The notes under the pieces are model-generated. The model had not been told where the DNA came from. It did not search any database and saw only the letters and a program-made list of their open reading frames with translations. A DNA stretch of 64,000 nucleotides. Origin: JAFGIN01 sp050301235 (lineage in GTDB: Bacteria > Fibrobacterota > Chitinivibrionia > Chitinivibrionales > Chitinispirillaceae). This document shows, in pieces, positions 1 through 8,708 of this stretch. Position numbers and translations under genes: made by a program. Position 1 is the stretch's first letter. Each line of letters opens with the position of its first letter. The stretch is taken from positions 1 to 64,000 of the forward strand of contig JBNKZD010000272.1 of assembly GCA_050301235.1 (NCBI GenBank), in the 5' to 3' direction.

Positions 1-281
1 CGATACAGAAACTCACTGTTTTCAATGATAATTTCATCACCATGCCTTAGAACTACCTTATTGATAACTTTCTTTTTGTTCACATGCAGCGACACAGAAC
101 TATGCAGTTTATGTAGTTCATAGGTCCCGGCGGTATACAAAAGATGAGCAGCCCGCTCCTGAACCCCTTTCCCATCAATTCGTACATGACAATCAACTGA
201 GGACCCGATCGTAACAATTCTCCCCTGCAATGCATATCGTCTGTTGTGTTCTTTTTCAAAAAGAATCGCTGATGAACTCAT
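1..281 (-). CDS. FHA-domain protein, N-terminal part (cut by window edge)
   Basis: Reading the minus strand from the ATG at 281-279 gives 93 open codons running off the window. The translation begins MSSSAILFEKEHNRRYALQG and has the strand pattern of a forkhead-associated domain: the TIGSSVDCHVRI segment, an H in RAAHL, then VNKKKVINKVVLRHGDEIII, which matches the FHA tail 'vNg..v....L.dGD.I'. FHA domains bind phosphothreonine peptides. The usual Arg after the first Gly and the usual Ser of SxxH are not evident, so phosphopeptide binding may be weak or lost. The start overlaps the stop of the upstream kinase by one base (TAATG), so the two are probably translationally coupled and may be partners. 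The C-terminal part is not visible. Confidence 0.7.
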   Translation of the reverse strand, partial: MSSSAILFEKEHNRRYALQGRIVTIGSSVDCHVRIDGKGVQERAAHLLYTAGTYELHKLHSSVSLHVNKKKVINKVVLRHGDEIIIENSEFLY

Positions 282-1633
282 TATGGTAATTCCGTCTTTC
301 TACGTGGTGGTAATGGTATTTTTTTGGTCTGAAATGGAAGAATTGTGACTGTTTCCCTGTAAATCAGTTTGCCATCAGAGCTCTTCCACTGAATATCATG
401 CGTCCCGGATTTTACCTGCACATTAATTTTACTGGTTGCATCATAGTGATTGGAATCGACAACAATATGCCCGTTTTTTTCCGGAACATCAATAATAATC
501 CAGCCATCAAGATTTCCGGTCTTGTCATCATTCTGGCGTACTGGAACTGGGGCCGATTGAAAAACATCGTCATCATTTTTTAGATACGCTTTAACATCCT
601 CAACAGACGTCATAGTAACTGTGTACTTTTTACCGGTATGCATCCCTGTAAGAAAAGCTGCTACAATTGCTACAATAATAAAAACACCCGCTGCAATATA
701 CAACGGAAACGATTTTATCTTTTGTCTCGAAAGAGTACTGAATCGTGCGATTAAATCAACCGCTTCATGATTGTCGGGATTTTCTTCAAGTGATTCCAGA
801 AGCAGGTCGTAACCTTCATCTAATCGTTTGCCACCAATCAACATTTGAGCAGCTTCAAAAAGTCGTGCCGATATTTTTTCTGTAGTAAACGTTTCTGCTT
901 TAACAAATGATGTACTTACGCCTATCAGATCAGATGAAAATACAGACCATTCTTTTTTTACTGCTTCACCATTTGACAATCTTTTGGCTGGATCGACCTG
1001 AAGCAGCTTCGTTATAAAACTCTCAGCATCGCACCAATCAAGAACTTCTCTAAGCACCATTCCGGCAGAATAAACATCCGCACAGATCATATCAACGAAA
1101 TCTCTGCCGGCTCGAAGTTCCGGAGCCAAAAAAGCAGGTGTTCCCTGAATCGTGTTTTTTGAGTTTACAGAATCATTCACCGTACGTGAGAAACCGAAAT
1201 CGACAAGCTTAACACCTTTACCTGTTTCCCAGAAAATATTAGCTGGTTTGAGATCCCGGTGAGCAACCCCCTGCCTGTGAAGGTCTTCGATAGCATCTAT
1301 CAATCCTGAAGCGATAAGCATCCTCTCGCTCTTGAGAATCTCATTTTCAAGAAGCGCATTCAGAGAGACACCTCGGATCCATTGCATGACAATGCAGACA
1401 TTGCCTTTCCATTCAAATGCATCATAAATCTGCGGTACATAGGGTGATGAGATCTGAGCCAGAACTCTGGCCTCTTTACAATACTCTTTTCTTTTAATAC
1501 TATCTTTTTCGGGAATTATTTTGAGCGCTACCCATCGTCCAAGATACTTCTGTTTTACACGATATACTGACCCGAATGCACCCTCACCTGCAGCCATCGG
1601 GTGTGAAAAACCATCCGGAAGTTTCGGGATCAT
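281..1633 (-). CDS. Membrane-anchored Ser/Thr protein kinase (PknB/Hanks type)
   Basis: 450 aa. Complete Hanks-type kinase core: glycine loop GEGAFGSVY (residues 16-24), ATP-binding Lys38 in VALK, catalytic HRDLKPAN (Asp127), DFG at 145-147, GTPAFLAPEL activation/APE segment near 164-173. A TPR-like helical linker (about 255-300) precedes a single membrane span (about 309-330). The extracytoplasmic tail of about 115 residues is beta-rich with a PEGA-like ending. It should phosphorylate Ser/Thr in the cytoplasm and sense something outside the inner membrane. It starts inside the stop of the TPR gene (ATGA overlap) and its own stop overlaps the FHA gene start, so it sits in a tightly coupled four-gene operon. 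Substrates are unknown; the adjacent FHA protein is the obvious candidate. Confidence 0.92.
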   Translation of the reverse strand: MIPKLPDGFSHPMAAGEGAFGSVYRVKQKYLGRWVALKIIPEKDSIKRKEYCKEARVLAQISSPYVPQIYDAFEWKGNVCIVMQWIRGVSLNALLENEILKSERMLIASGLIDAIEDLHRQGVAHRDLKPANIFWETGKGVKLVDFGFSRTVNDSVNSKNTIQGTPAFLAPELRAGRDFVDMICADVYSAGMVLREVLDWCDAESFITKLLQVDPAKRLSNGEAVKKEWSVFSSDLIGVSTSFVKAETFTTEKISARLFEAAQMLIGGKRLDEGYDLLLESLEENPDNHEAVDLIARFSTLSRQKIKSFPLYIAAGVFIIVAIVAAFLTGMHTGKKYTVTMTSVEDVKAYLKNDDDVFQSAPVPVRQNDDKTGNLDGWIIIDVPEKNGHIVVDSNHYDATSKINVQVKSGTHDIQWKSSDGKLIYRETVTILPFQTKKIPLPPRRKTELP

Positions 1634-2322
1634 TTACTGACTCCATCACTGGGATCACTCTGCACCTGGTTGCGAAGTAATTTCTCTGCACGTGCAAACC
1701 AGTAAAGAATCTCTTCATCATTGGGTGATTTTTGTAATGCTCTGAGCCAGTATGAGTGAGCTGTTTCTATCTGATTCTGCTCCCAGGCAACCATACCCCG
1801 ATTAAACAGCGGTGAAACATCACTGGTATCCACTTTTATGGCATAATCAAAAAGGACAGAGGCTTTTTCAGGACGTCCGGTACGAAAGTAAATTATGCCG
1901 GTCAGATTCAGCGGGACGGAACTCAACCGATCATACTCAATTGCATGTGTCAGCAGTTCCAGAGCACCGATTGTGTCACCGGAACCCAATTTCATTCTGG
2001 CGTTTCCGGTAAGAACACTGCTTAACAATCCGTTTACTTCTCCGGTAAGCCCCAGAGTCCTTGCAGCTTCAATATGGATAATCGCCTGAGCAAGTGAAAC
2101 AGTGTCACACTTCTGAGCCATTGCTTTCTGATATAGTGCTTTTCCCAATCCCAGATGTGCAAGTGCGCCTGAGGGGCGTTTATTCAGCTCCTGATCATAA
2201 AATGCGATCGCCCTGTCGTAATCTCCGACACTCAGTGATATTGCCCCTTTTTCCATATCAGACTGTCCGCAGTAGATTAAAAAACAGATAACAGAAAATA
2301 TGAAACAGTGAACCCTTTTCAA
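1630..2322 (-). CDS. TPR-repeat exported protein or lipoprotein
   Basis: About 230 aa with an N-terminal hydrophobic export signal ending in LIYC, a non-canonical lipobox, so lipid modification is possible but not certain. The rest is a chain of tetratricopeptide repeats (A-x-L-G-L-G-K-A-L, LNLTGIIYFRTGRPEKA, PLFNRGMVAWEQ), i.e. a periplasmic protein-interaction scaffold. The frame begins with TTG within a TTGA overlap of the upstream gene stop, and it ends in an ATGA overlap with the kinase start. A shorter ATG start would lose the export signal, so TTG is preferred. No enzymatic motif is visible. It is a plausible adaptor between the upstream beta-barrel protein and the extracytoplasmic tail of the kinase (inference). 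Confidence 0.75.
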   Translation of the reverse strand: MKRVHCFIFSVICFLIYCGQSDMEKGAISLSVGDYDRAIAFYDQELNKRPSGALAHLGLGKALYQKAMAQKCDTVSLAQAIIHIEAARTLGLTGEVNGLLSSVLTGNARMKLGSGDTIGALELLTHAIEYDRLSSVPLNLTGIIYFRTGRPEKASVLFDYAIKVDTSDVSPLFNRGMVAWEQNQIETAHSYWLRALQKSPNDEEILYWFARAEKLLRNQVQSDPSDGVSK

Positions 2323-3932
2323 CGAAACCGTCCTGACGGATTGAATTTCAGAGTAGTGGATAGCATCACGCTGTAAGCCCAGACAGGAACATCAACCACA
2401 GCATCATCACTGTTCATACTTGAAAATGTCCTGCTCACACTTCCACTCAACCCTATTGATGCAATTTTTTTAATATCTTTTATAAAACTAACATCTGCCG
2501 TCAGAGTTTGATCAACTCTTTTTTTCTTGTGGACCAGCGCATAGGGACGACTCAACGTATCTTTAATTAACGGTTTCAGACTTTTTGTCCAATACCATGT
2601 ACTATCAAGTCTATCATAAACCAATCGGGCATCATCAGTATTTGTATTAATGACAACAGGATCTACCCACTTATAAAAATCCATGAACCAGCTATTAGCA
2701 CCTTCAATCGAAAAACTAAGATTGAAACCATGGTTAAATGTAAAATTCTGAGAGATGTTCAATTTTGTATTAATATAACTTCGGGGTAAAATCGTAGAAA
2801 TAAATACAGTATCATGCAAAGGAGCATTTCGTGAAGCAGATATCATCGACACCGGAGTTACATACTGAGAATTTTCGTAAAAGGTATTCCCTTCAATGTA
2901 CATCTTCCTGAACGAGTCAAAATCATACAGGGTATCATTTTTCAAATGTACACCATTAACAGAAATCGACAACGTATTCGATCGCCTCGCAGACCAGTCA
3001 CGATTTCCAAGTAATAATAGATTCCAGTTATGAACACGTTTACTTATATCATAACTGTATCCCGTAACTCCCGAGAAAAAACCATCCTTTATTGATGTTA
3101 TATAATCCAGATATACTCTATGCTTGTATGAAGTTGCCTCACTATGCTTGAAATACAGAAAATCCACATACTCATCAAGTCTGCGTAGTTCATATATTAC
3201 CGAAAACATCCCGGAAAGGATGTAATAACGGAGCTGTCCGTATTCTTCAGAATAACTTGAATCAAGCATATGTTTTAATCTGAATTTATCAGGAGGATTG
3301 TACTGATAAAGATTTACACCTGTAGTAACCTCCAATCCCATGGATTTTCTTAACGGTATACTCCATTGAAGGTTAAAACCTCCTGATCCGGTACCTCTTG
3401 CCGGTTGGTTTTTCGGATATGCATAATCCAGATATGATGGAAGAATCTCTGCCTCTTTTGTAGAATTTTGCTGGATGCCACCTCGGAAAAACAGCGACAT
3501 TTTCGGAATCAGATATCGTGCTCGATATTCCGGTACTCTACTCAAAGTATCAAACACCTGATCTGCTTTATCTTTTTGATTTGTGAGCGAATAAATAAAA
3601 TAACGTTGTTTGAGTACTGAGTAGTATAATGGATGGCCGGGTTTTAATTTAATGGATAATGACAGTGCAATAGCGGTATCCAGAGCGCCTTTTGAGTTGT
3701 AAATTTCTGCCCATGCATACAACAGACTGTCATCAGAAAGCCCGTATGCATACGCCTGCCGGATTGAAAGCAGTGCGGAATCAAATTCACTTTTGTGAAT
3801 CAAATGGAATGTTTTTTGATAAAAAATTTGTGATGAATCAGCCTGTGACGTTTCAGCATCATTTTCTGTAAATGAAAAAAGGATGAGCACCACACTGATG
3901 CTCCAGAAGCCACCAAGATAAAGATTCTTCAT
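2319..3932 (-). CDS. Predicted outer-membrane protein: TPR-like N-terminus, beta-barrel-like C-terminus
   Basis: 537 aa. A signal peptide at residues 1-22 is followed by roughly 120 residues of TPR-like helices (ALLSIRQAYAYGLSDDSLL and similar). From about residue 150 it becomes long alternating amphipathic strands rich in Tyr, Ser and Asn (QLRYYILSGMFSVIYEL, KLNISQNFTFNHGFNLSFS) and ends in an aromatic-rich strand finishing PSGRFR, as in outer-membrane barrels. No family is recognised. It is the first gene of the four-gene unit leading to the kinase and FHA genes, with coupled stops and starts throughout. The fold is an inference from pattern only; a periplasmic beta-rich protein is the alternative. 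Confidence 0.6.
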   Translation of the reverse strand: MKNLYLGGFWSISVVLILFSFTENDAETSQADSSQIFYQKTFHLIHKSEFDSALLSIRQAYAYGLSDDSLLYAWAEIYNSKGALDTAIALSLSIKLKPGHPLYYSVLKQRYFIYSLTNQKDKADQVFDTLSRVPEYRARYLIPKMSLFFRGGIQQNSTKEAEILPSYLDYAYPKNQPARGTGSGGFNLQWSIPLRKSMGLEVTTGVNLYQYNPPDKFRLKHMLDSSYSEEYGQLRYYILSGMFSVIYELRRLDEYVDFLYFKHSEATSYKHRVYLDYITSIKDGFFSGVTGYSYDISKRVHNWNLLLLGNRDWSARRSNTLSISVNGVHLKNDTLYDFDSFRKMYIEGNTFYENSQYVTPVSMISASRNAPLHDTVFISTILPRSYINTKLNISQNFTFNHGFNLSFSIEGANSWFMDFYKWVDPVVINTNTDDARLVYDRLDSTWYWTKSLKPLIKDTLSRPYALVHKKKRVDQTLTADVSFIKDIKKIASIGLSGSVSRTFSSMNSDDAVVDVPVWAYSVMLSTTLKFNPSGRFR

Positions 3933-4040
3933 AGAACAATTCTACTGATATAAGCCAGAGACTACAATCCTTTCCCAGTCCTGAGGTGTTTTAAAGAATT
4001 TTCAATTATCATGGCATTAATACGCCGATTGTACACTATT

Positions 4041-4202
4041 TTCGCGATTTCGCTAATCGCCTCTCTCCCCAACCCTCTCTCCACTCGTGGAGAAAGGGAG
4101 CTGGAAAATACCACTGCGTTATTCTTTAATTTCCCCCTCTCAATACACCTAAGGAGAGGGGGACCAAGGGGGTGAGGCGAAAGCGTTCTTTGCGATTCTC
4201 GC
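4041..4202. repeat. Dispersed CT-rich inverted repeat, copy 1
   Basis: About 160 bp with imperfect inverted ends: TCGCCTCTCTCC on the left pairs with GGAGAGGG...GGTGAGGCGA on the right. The centre CCACTCGTGG is palindromic. A second copy lies at about 46588-46760 and shares an essentially identical core of about 30 bp (4069-4099 against 46640-46670). The layout is that of a non-autonomous palindromic (MITE/REP-like) element. It occupies the 423-base gap between genes ending at 4356 and starting at 3932. I see no gene in this gap. Confidence 0.75.
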
Positions 4203-4233
4203 TTTACCTCACAACTTCACCAACAAAACTAAA

Positions 4234-4251
4234 CCTGCATTGAAATGCAGG
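4234..4251. terminator. Hairpin CCTGCAT-TGAA-ATGCAGG
   Basis: A perfect 7-bp stem with a 4-base loop lies about 105 bp past the stop of the minus-strand gene ending at 4356. T-rich sequence follows on both strands (plus strand: an 8-T run from 4262; minus strand: TTTAGTTTTG), so it may terminate transcripts. The plus-strand T run is not adjacent to the stem. It could equally be a short palindromic repeat. Confidence 0.35.
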
Positions 4252-4355
4252 CCACCCATCTGTTTTTTTTCTTTTCCGGCTCCCAGTCACATTGTCCCGC
4301 AGTCTCCCCGTCATCTTCAGAGTGGGTAAGGCGAACGTGTCCATGTAATTCCTGC

Positions 4356-5099
4356 TTAGTGCACAATGTTAAGCAATTTCGAATTCTTAACTATAATCAT
4401 CCCATTACTCAAAACCCTGCTATCCTTAGCAGAATTTTCAATTACACGCCTCCCCATTATATCAAACAGCATTTCCGGCTGGTATATCCCTATCGAAACC
4501 TTGTTACTCTTTTGCACAGGATGGAATCTGATCGATGCTGGTGTTGTATCGATTTTGATTGAATTTACAAGATCAATATAAAAGTCAATATTTTTTTTCA
4601 TTTCGGTTGTGTCACCAAGGACATATATTTCATACCCCTTTTTGTTAACTTCTGTATATTTGATATATTCATCCCAGCTGCCCGAGTTCGAGATCAGTGA
4701 ATTAAATTGAGCGTATAATTCCATGGATCTTAAGCCACTTTGTGTTGATGAAGATGAATCATAAAAGACGACCGAACCGTAAGGATCAGACATTGGAATA
4801 CCCAGGGTACTCACTGTGCTGCGAATTGTTAAAAGATAAGCAAGAAAATGGGACTTTGTCCACTGAAGAGGAGATTTGTATAATGTATCTTTTGAAAAGT
4901 CGGTCATCTGGATAACAACAAATGAGCTGTATGTTTTACTTGTATCAAAAAAAGTGTGTTGATTTACAGTATCGATATCCCGAACCCAGTTTTGAGGTAG
5001 ATCTACGCTATAGCCAATTTTTGAGTCACTGACTGTAAAACTAAAAGCGATGACAGGAACAACAAACAGGAATATTAAACGTTTAATTAAACTGTCCAT
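4356..5099 (-). CDS. Exported protein with C-terminal sorting-like module
   Basis: 247 aa from the ATG at 5099, chosen because AAGAGG sits 9 bases upstream; the longer frame begins with TTG at 5117 and has no ribosome site. A signal peptide (LIFLFVVPVIAFSF) precedes a domain beginning GYSVDLPQNWVRD, like the beta-sandwich 'PsbP-like' proteins in which a Trp follows xxPxxW. The last 45 residues (MLFDIMGRRVIENS, then LSNGMIIVKN) resemble the Por/T9SS type A sorting domain (YdllGrkv...L.sGiYivr). It is therefore probably secreted or surface-attached. Function unknown. The next upstream gene on the same strand also encodes an exported protein. Confidence 0.65.
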   Translation of the reverse strand: MDSLIKRLIFLFVVPVIAFSFTVSDSKIGYSVDLPQNWVRDIDTVNQHTFFDTSKTYSSFVVIQMTDFSKDTLYKSPLQWTKSHFLAYLLTIRSTVSTLGIPMSDPYGSVVFYDSSSSTQSGLRSMELYAQFNSLISNSGSWDEYIKYTEVNKKGYEIYVLGDTTEMKKNIDFYIDLVNSIKIDTTPASIRFHPVQKSNKVSIGIYQPEMLFDIMGRRVIENSAKDSRVLSNGMIIVKNSKLLNIVH

Positions 5100-5174
5100 G
5101 TTTTTAAACCTCTTCAATTTAACAAGGTATACCCATATAAATTTTGTAACAGAATTTCGGAAAAATCATCCGGT

Positions 5175-5564
5175 TTATCTACCGGAACGATTCTCGATAA
5201 ATGAGGGGGAATGTTCAATCTTTTCCAGATCGATCTCTTCGATAGCACGCTCAACCTGCTTACGAAGATCATCAGAAAGTGCTCTGGTCATTTCTGACCG
5301 GCGTTGTTGCACGGTTTCGGGAGTAGTAGCATGTTCCATGTGGCGATTTCCATTTATACTTTCGCTGGAAACTGTATCGGATACGTTTTTACTTTTCTCC
5401 GGAATAGATCGCACTATCTGATCAAACAGCATGTCCATTTTCTGATCAGGTGTGATTATGTTTGAGTGATCTGTACTTATTTCACTGTTTTGAGCAAACA
5501 GACAACCTGATACCATCAGAAGGATTCCGGATATTTTAGATACTGCTCTCATAGGTCGTTCCAT
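5175..5564 (-). CDS. Small exported protein or lipoprotein of unknown function
   Basis: 129 aa. The N-terminus has a hydrophobic segment followed by VSGC then LFAQ, so either a lipobox (V-S-G-C) or a signal peptidase I site after FA is possible. The mature part is hydrophilic and helical, with acidic/basic alternation near the C-terminus (LRKQVERAIEEIDLEKIE). No family is recognised. The start at 5564 has no clear ribosome binding site; ATG at 5552 (MRAVSK) is an equal alternative. It lies between two other exported-protein genes on the same strand. Confidence 0.5.
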   Translation of the reverse strand: MERPMRAVSKISGILLMVSGCLFAQNSEISTDHSNIITPDQKMDMLFDQIVRSIPEKSKNVSDTVSSESINGNRHMEHATTPETVQQRRSEMTRALSDDLRKQVERAIEEIDLEKIEHSPSFIENRSGR

Positions 5565-5662
5565 ATATTAAATAAACGTGGCGCCCATTGATTTCACAAG
5601 GACTGGATATAATTTGTTACATTCTCAGGGCACCACGAAATTTTTTTCACTTCCAGTCCAGA

Positions 5663-5696
5663 ACAAAAAGAACCCGGGATTATCGGAAACCCGGGT
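5663..5696 (-). terminator. Rho-independent terminator
   Basis: On the minus strand ACCCGGG (5696-5690) pairs with CCCGGGT (5678-5672) and is followed by CTTTTTG. It sits 13 bases after the stop of the coiled-coil protein gene, the expected place for its transcript end, so the 5175-5564 gene downstream probably has its own promoter. Confidence 0.8.
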
Positions 5697-5708
5697 CCAA
5701 CTTAATAA

Positions 5709-6176
5709 TTAATTACCTGTTGGAGTTGTTACCGGTTTTTTAGCTTGCATTTCAGCACGATGCGCTTCGATACGTGCCTGAATAGCTTTTAACTCTTCAG
5801 CTTTTTCCTGCAGACGTGCCTGAATCTTTGCGGCAGCTTCTTCAACCTGAGCTTTTACATCAGCTGAAGCATTCTCAAGTTTGCAAATTGCATTATGAAG
5901 TTCCAAATGTGCCTGGGTACACTTTGCATCCATAGCAGCCTTAATTTCTTCCGGAGTTTTCCCCTTCATCTGGTTCTGAAACTCTTCAGCAGCCTGACGT
6001 GCTTTCGCAACATCACATTCAGCCTGATGCATGCAGGAATCTAAATGTTGACGTAATTGTGTAGTAATCTGGCTCATATCACGTGTCTGCAAAGGACATT
6101 TTTTTCCTGTTGAATCTGCAGGTTGAGCGACGACGATTGCTGCACCGACCAGGATAACTGAAAGTAAGCGTTTCAT
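5709..6176 (-). CDS. Periplasmic coiled-coil protein, Cys-containing
   Basis: 155 aa from the ATG at 6176, supported by a GGAGG ribosome site 5 bases upstream; the longer start at 6188 overlaps that site. The signal peptide MKRLLSVILVGAAIVVA is followed by an Ala/Glu/Gln/Lys-rich protein predicted to be almost entirely helical coiled coil (AEELKAIQARIEAHRAEMQA). Several Cys (KKCPL, SCMHQAECD, DAKC, NAICK) are regularly placed and could form disulfides in the periplasm. No known family is recognised. It resembles small periplasmic chaperone or structural proteins only in composition. It is followed by a strong terminator. Confidence 0.65.
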   Translation of the reverse strand: MKRLLSVILVGAAIVVAQPADSTGKKCPLQTRDMSQITTQLRQHLDSCMHQAECDVAKARQAAEEFQNQMKGKTPEEIKAAMDAKCTQAHLELHNAICKLENASADVKAQVEEAAAKIQARLQEKAEELKAIQARIEAHRAEMQAKKPVTTPTGN

Positions 6177-6478
6177 GGAAACCTCCATTATTAAAATGTT
6201 TTGTGATTACCAGTCCTCATTTTGACGAGATGAAACATATTCAAACTGTGTGCCATTTCTGTATCTCATTGAATTTATTAACATTACGAAACATCCATCT
6301 TTTCATACCTAAAAAATTTTTGGGGTGATTTCACCTCACCTGCCGGAATTTAACACCGTAACACTTTTAAAATCAATACATTATCCTATATTTTATTTTT
6401 GATGTCAAAAGACTTCAATTGTTGATTGGATAACGATCGATCGAAATTTATTTTAGAAGGTTAATTTTAATAAAGTCG
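6177..6478. other. Intergenic region without a recognisable gene
   Basis: AT-rich interval between the minus-strand coiled-coil gene and the plus-strand malic enzyme gene, so it must hold two divergent promoters. I see no convincing -35/-10 pair, RNA gene or reading frame in it. Confidence 0.4.
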
Positions 6479-6550
6479 TTCAGGGTTCAACGTTCAGGGT
6501 TTAACCTTTAAAAACCTTTGAACTTTTGAACCTTTTGAACCTTTAAACCT
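6479..6550. repeat. Degenerate TTCAGGGTT / AACCTTTGAA repeat
   Basis: Three TTCAGGGTT-type units are followed by four units of the complementary type (TTTGAAC, TTGAACC, TTTAAACC), so the region can fold back on itself. The unit matches the exact heptamer array at 54658-54727. It lies directly upstream of the malic enzyme start, whose ribosome binding site is not obvious, so the repeat is probably in the 5' leader. Confidence 0.55.
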
Positions 6551-6572
6551 TCTTTCAGAAAGTTACCATTCC

Positions 6573-7847
6573 ATGAAACAAAAGGCACTAGATTACCATA
6601 GTCAGGGTAGAAAAGGCAAAATCGAGGTTATCTCTTCAAAACCATGCAATTCTCAAAAAGACCTCTCGTTGGCCTATACACCTGGAGTCGCAGAACCATG
6701 CCGTGAAATCGAAGCAGATCCAGAAGCGGCTTATAAATATACAGCCAAAGGAAATCTGGTCGCTGTAATCTCTAACGGCACTGCAGTTTTAGGTCTTGGT
6801 GACATCGGGCCACTCGCCGGAAAACCGGTCATGGAGGGTAAGGGCGTTCTTTTCAAGCGCTTTGCTGATATCGATGTATTTGATCTTGAAATTGATGCAA
6901 AAGATCCAGATGATGTAATTCGTATCGTTGCGAGTCTCGAACCAACCTTTGGCGGTATTAACCTTGAAGATATCAAAGCTCCGGAATGCTTCTACATTGA
7001 AGAAGAACTCAAGAAAAAAATGAAAATTCCTGTTTTCCATGATGATCAGCATGGAACAGCCATTATTTCCGGGGCAGCTCTTATTAACGCTGTAAAACTC
7101 CAGAATAAAAATATCTCTGAAGTGAAAGTGGTTTTTTCCGGCGCCGGAGCAGCAGCAATATCATGTGCAAACCACTATGTTCGCCTTGGAGTCAAGCGTG
7201 AAAACTGCATTCTTGTCGACAGCAAAGGAATCGTTTACAAAGGTAGAACTGCCGGTATGAACAGTTTCAAGGAATCATTTGCAGTCGAAACTTCAAAAAG
7301 GACACTGCGTGAAGCTCTGGAAGGTGCTGATGTGTTTGCGGGATTAAGCCAGGGTGGCCTGGTTGATCAGGATATGGTCAGAAGTATGACTGACCGGCCA
7401 ATCATTTTTGCCATGGCAAATCCGGATCCGGAAATCAGTTACAACGATGCATGCGCAGCACGAAACGACCTGATCATGGCAACCGGACGTTCAGATTTTC
7501 CAAATCAGGTAAATAATGTGCTCGGTTTCCCGTTTATATTCAGAGGCGCGCTCGATGTTCACGCACTGAACATTAATGAAGATATGAAAGTTGCGGCTAC
7601 CCATGCTCTTGCAAACCTTGCTCAAAGGGGAGAAGTACCCCAGGATGTGCTTGATGCGTATGAATTGAATACTCTTGACTTTGGACCACAGTATATCATA
7701 CCTAAGCCCATGGATCCGAGAGTACTCGTTGAAGTAAGCCTGGCTGTGGCAAAAGCAGCTATCGAAAGCGGATCTGCACGCAGACCTGTCGATCTTAACG
7801 AATATAAAAAACAGCTAGAACACGTTTCAAAATCTTTGAGAAAGTAA
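6573..7847 (+). CDS. Malic enzyme (malate dehydrogenase, decarboxylating)
   Basis: 424 aa. Converts malate and NAD(P)+ to pyruvate, CO2 and NAD(P)H, or the reverse. The N-terminal malic domain carries LAYTPGVAEPC with the catalytic Tyr, and the second domain has the dinucleotide fold VVFSGAGAAAISCANHY (about residues 190-206). Length equals that of the short bacterial type without the C-terminal phosphotransacetylase domain of MaeB. Cofactor preference cannot be read. The stop abuts the fumarase alpha start with no gap (TAAATG), placing malate and fumarate conversion in one transcription unit, as fits fermentative succinate or pyruvate metabolism. Confidence 0.95.
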   Translation: MKQKALDYHSQGRKGKIEVISSKPCNSQKDLSLAYTPGVAEPCREIEADPEAAYKYTAKGNLVAVISNGTAVLGLGDIGPLAGKPVMEGKGVLFKRFADIDVFDLEIDAKDPDDVIRIVASLEPTFGGINLEDIKAPECFYIEEELKKKMKIPVFHDDQHGTAIISGAALINAVKLQNKNISEVKVVFSGAGAAAISCANHYVRLGVKRENCILVDSKGIVYKGRTAGMNSFKESFAVETSKRTLREALEGADVFAGLSQGGLVDQDMVRSMTDRPIIFAMANPDPEISYNDACAARNDLIMATGRSDFPNQVNNVLGFPFIFRGALDVHALNINEDMKVAATHALANLAQRGEVPQDVLDAYELNTLDFGPQYIIPKPMDPRVLVEVSLAVAKAAIESGSARRPVDLNEYKKQLEHVSKSLRK

Positions 7848-8693
7848 ATGAGACAGATCCATTTTGATACTATCGTGGAGTCGGTCCGACAGATCGCGCT
7901 TAAAGCGGCATTCGATCTGCCACCTGATGTTCTCAAACGACTCGAGCAAATGCATGCGGAGGAAGATTCCACGATTGGTAAAAGGATCCTGCATCAGATA
8001 CTGGAAAACGCTGAAATTGCAGAAAAGGAAAAACTCCCGATATGTCAGGACACCGGTACGGCAGTTTTATTTGTTCAGATTGGAAATGATGTTGCAATTA
8101 CTGGCGGATTACTTCCCGATGCGCTCAACGAAGGTGTTCGCCGGGGGTATGATGAGGGATACTTACGAAAGTCGATAGTTGCCGATCCACTTTTTAATAG
8201 AGTCAACACAAAAGATAATACTCCGGCATCTATTCATTATGATTTTGTTGCGGGAGATAAACTCACTATCACTATTCTACCCAAAGGTGGTGGATGCGAA
8301 AACATGAGCAATCTTGCCATGCTGAAACCATCAGATGGCAAAGAGGGAATTATTGAGTTTGTGGTAGCATCAATCGTAAAGGCTGGTGGCAATCCATGTC
8401 CCCCGGTGATTGCAGGTATTGGTATCGGTGGAACCGCAGATAAAGCATGCAGCCTTGCAAAAAAGGCATTACTCAGACCTGTTGGAAGTATCCATAATGA
8501 TAAACAATATGCTGATTTTGAAAAAGAGTTACTTTCTCATATCAATAACAGTGGTGTAGGTCCTCAGGGGTTTGGTGGTCGTTCTACTGCTCTGACAGTA
8601 CATATCGAAACTGCCCCATGCCATATTGCATCAATGCCGGTTGCACTTAATCTTAATTGTCATGCAGCCCGGAATGCATCAGTGACTGTTTAA
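7848..8693 (+). CDS. Fumarate hydratase class I, alpha subunit
   Basis: 281 aa. With the next gene it forms the two-subunit, oxygen-sensitive [4Fe-4S] fumarase that interconverts malate and fumarate. It shows LPICQDTGTAVLFVQIG with the first cluster Cys, PKGGGCENMSNLAML with the second, and a further Cys in GGNPCPP. Length is normal for the alpha subunit. It starts immediately after the malic enzyme stop and is followed 15 bases later by the beta subunit. L(+)-tartrate dehydratase is the related alternative, but association with malic enzyme favours fumarase. Confidence 0.93.
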   Translation: MRQIHFDTIVESVRQIALKAAFDLPPDVLKRLEQMHAEEDSTIGKRILHQILENAEIAEKEKLPICQDTGTAVLFVQIGNDVAITGGLLPDALNEGVRRGYDEGYLRKSIVADPLFNRVNTKDNTPASIHYDFVAGDKLTITILPKGGGCENMSNLAMLKPSDGKEGIIEFVVASIVKAGGNPCPPVIAGIGIGGTADKACSLAKKALLRPVGSIHNDKQYADFEKELLSHINNSGVGPQGFGGRSTALTVHIETAPCHIASMPVALNLNCHAARNASVTV

Positions 8694-8708
8694 TTGCAGG
8701 TATAAATC

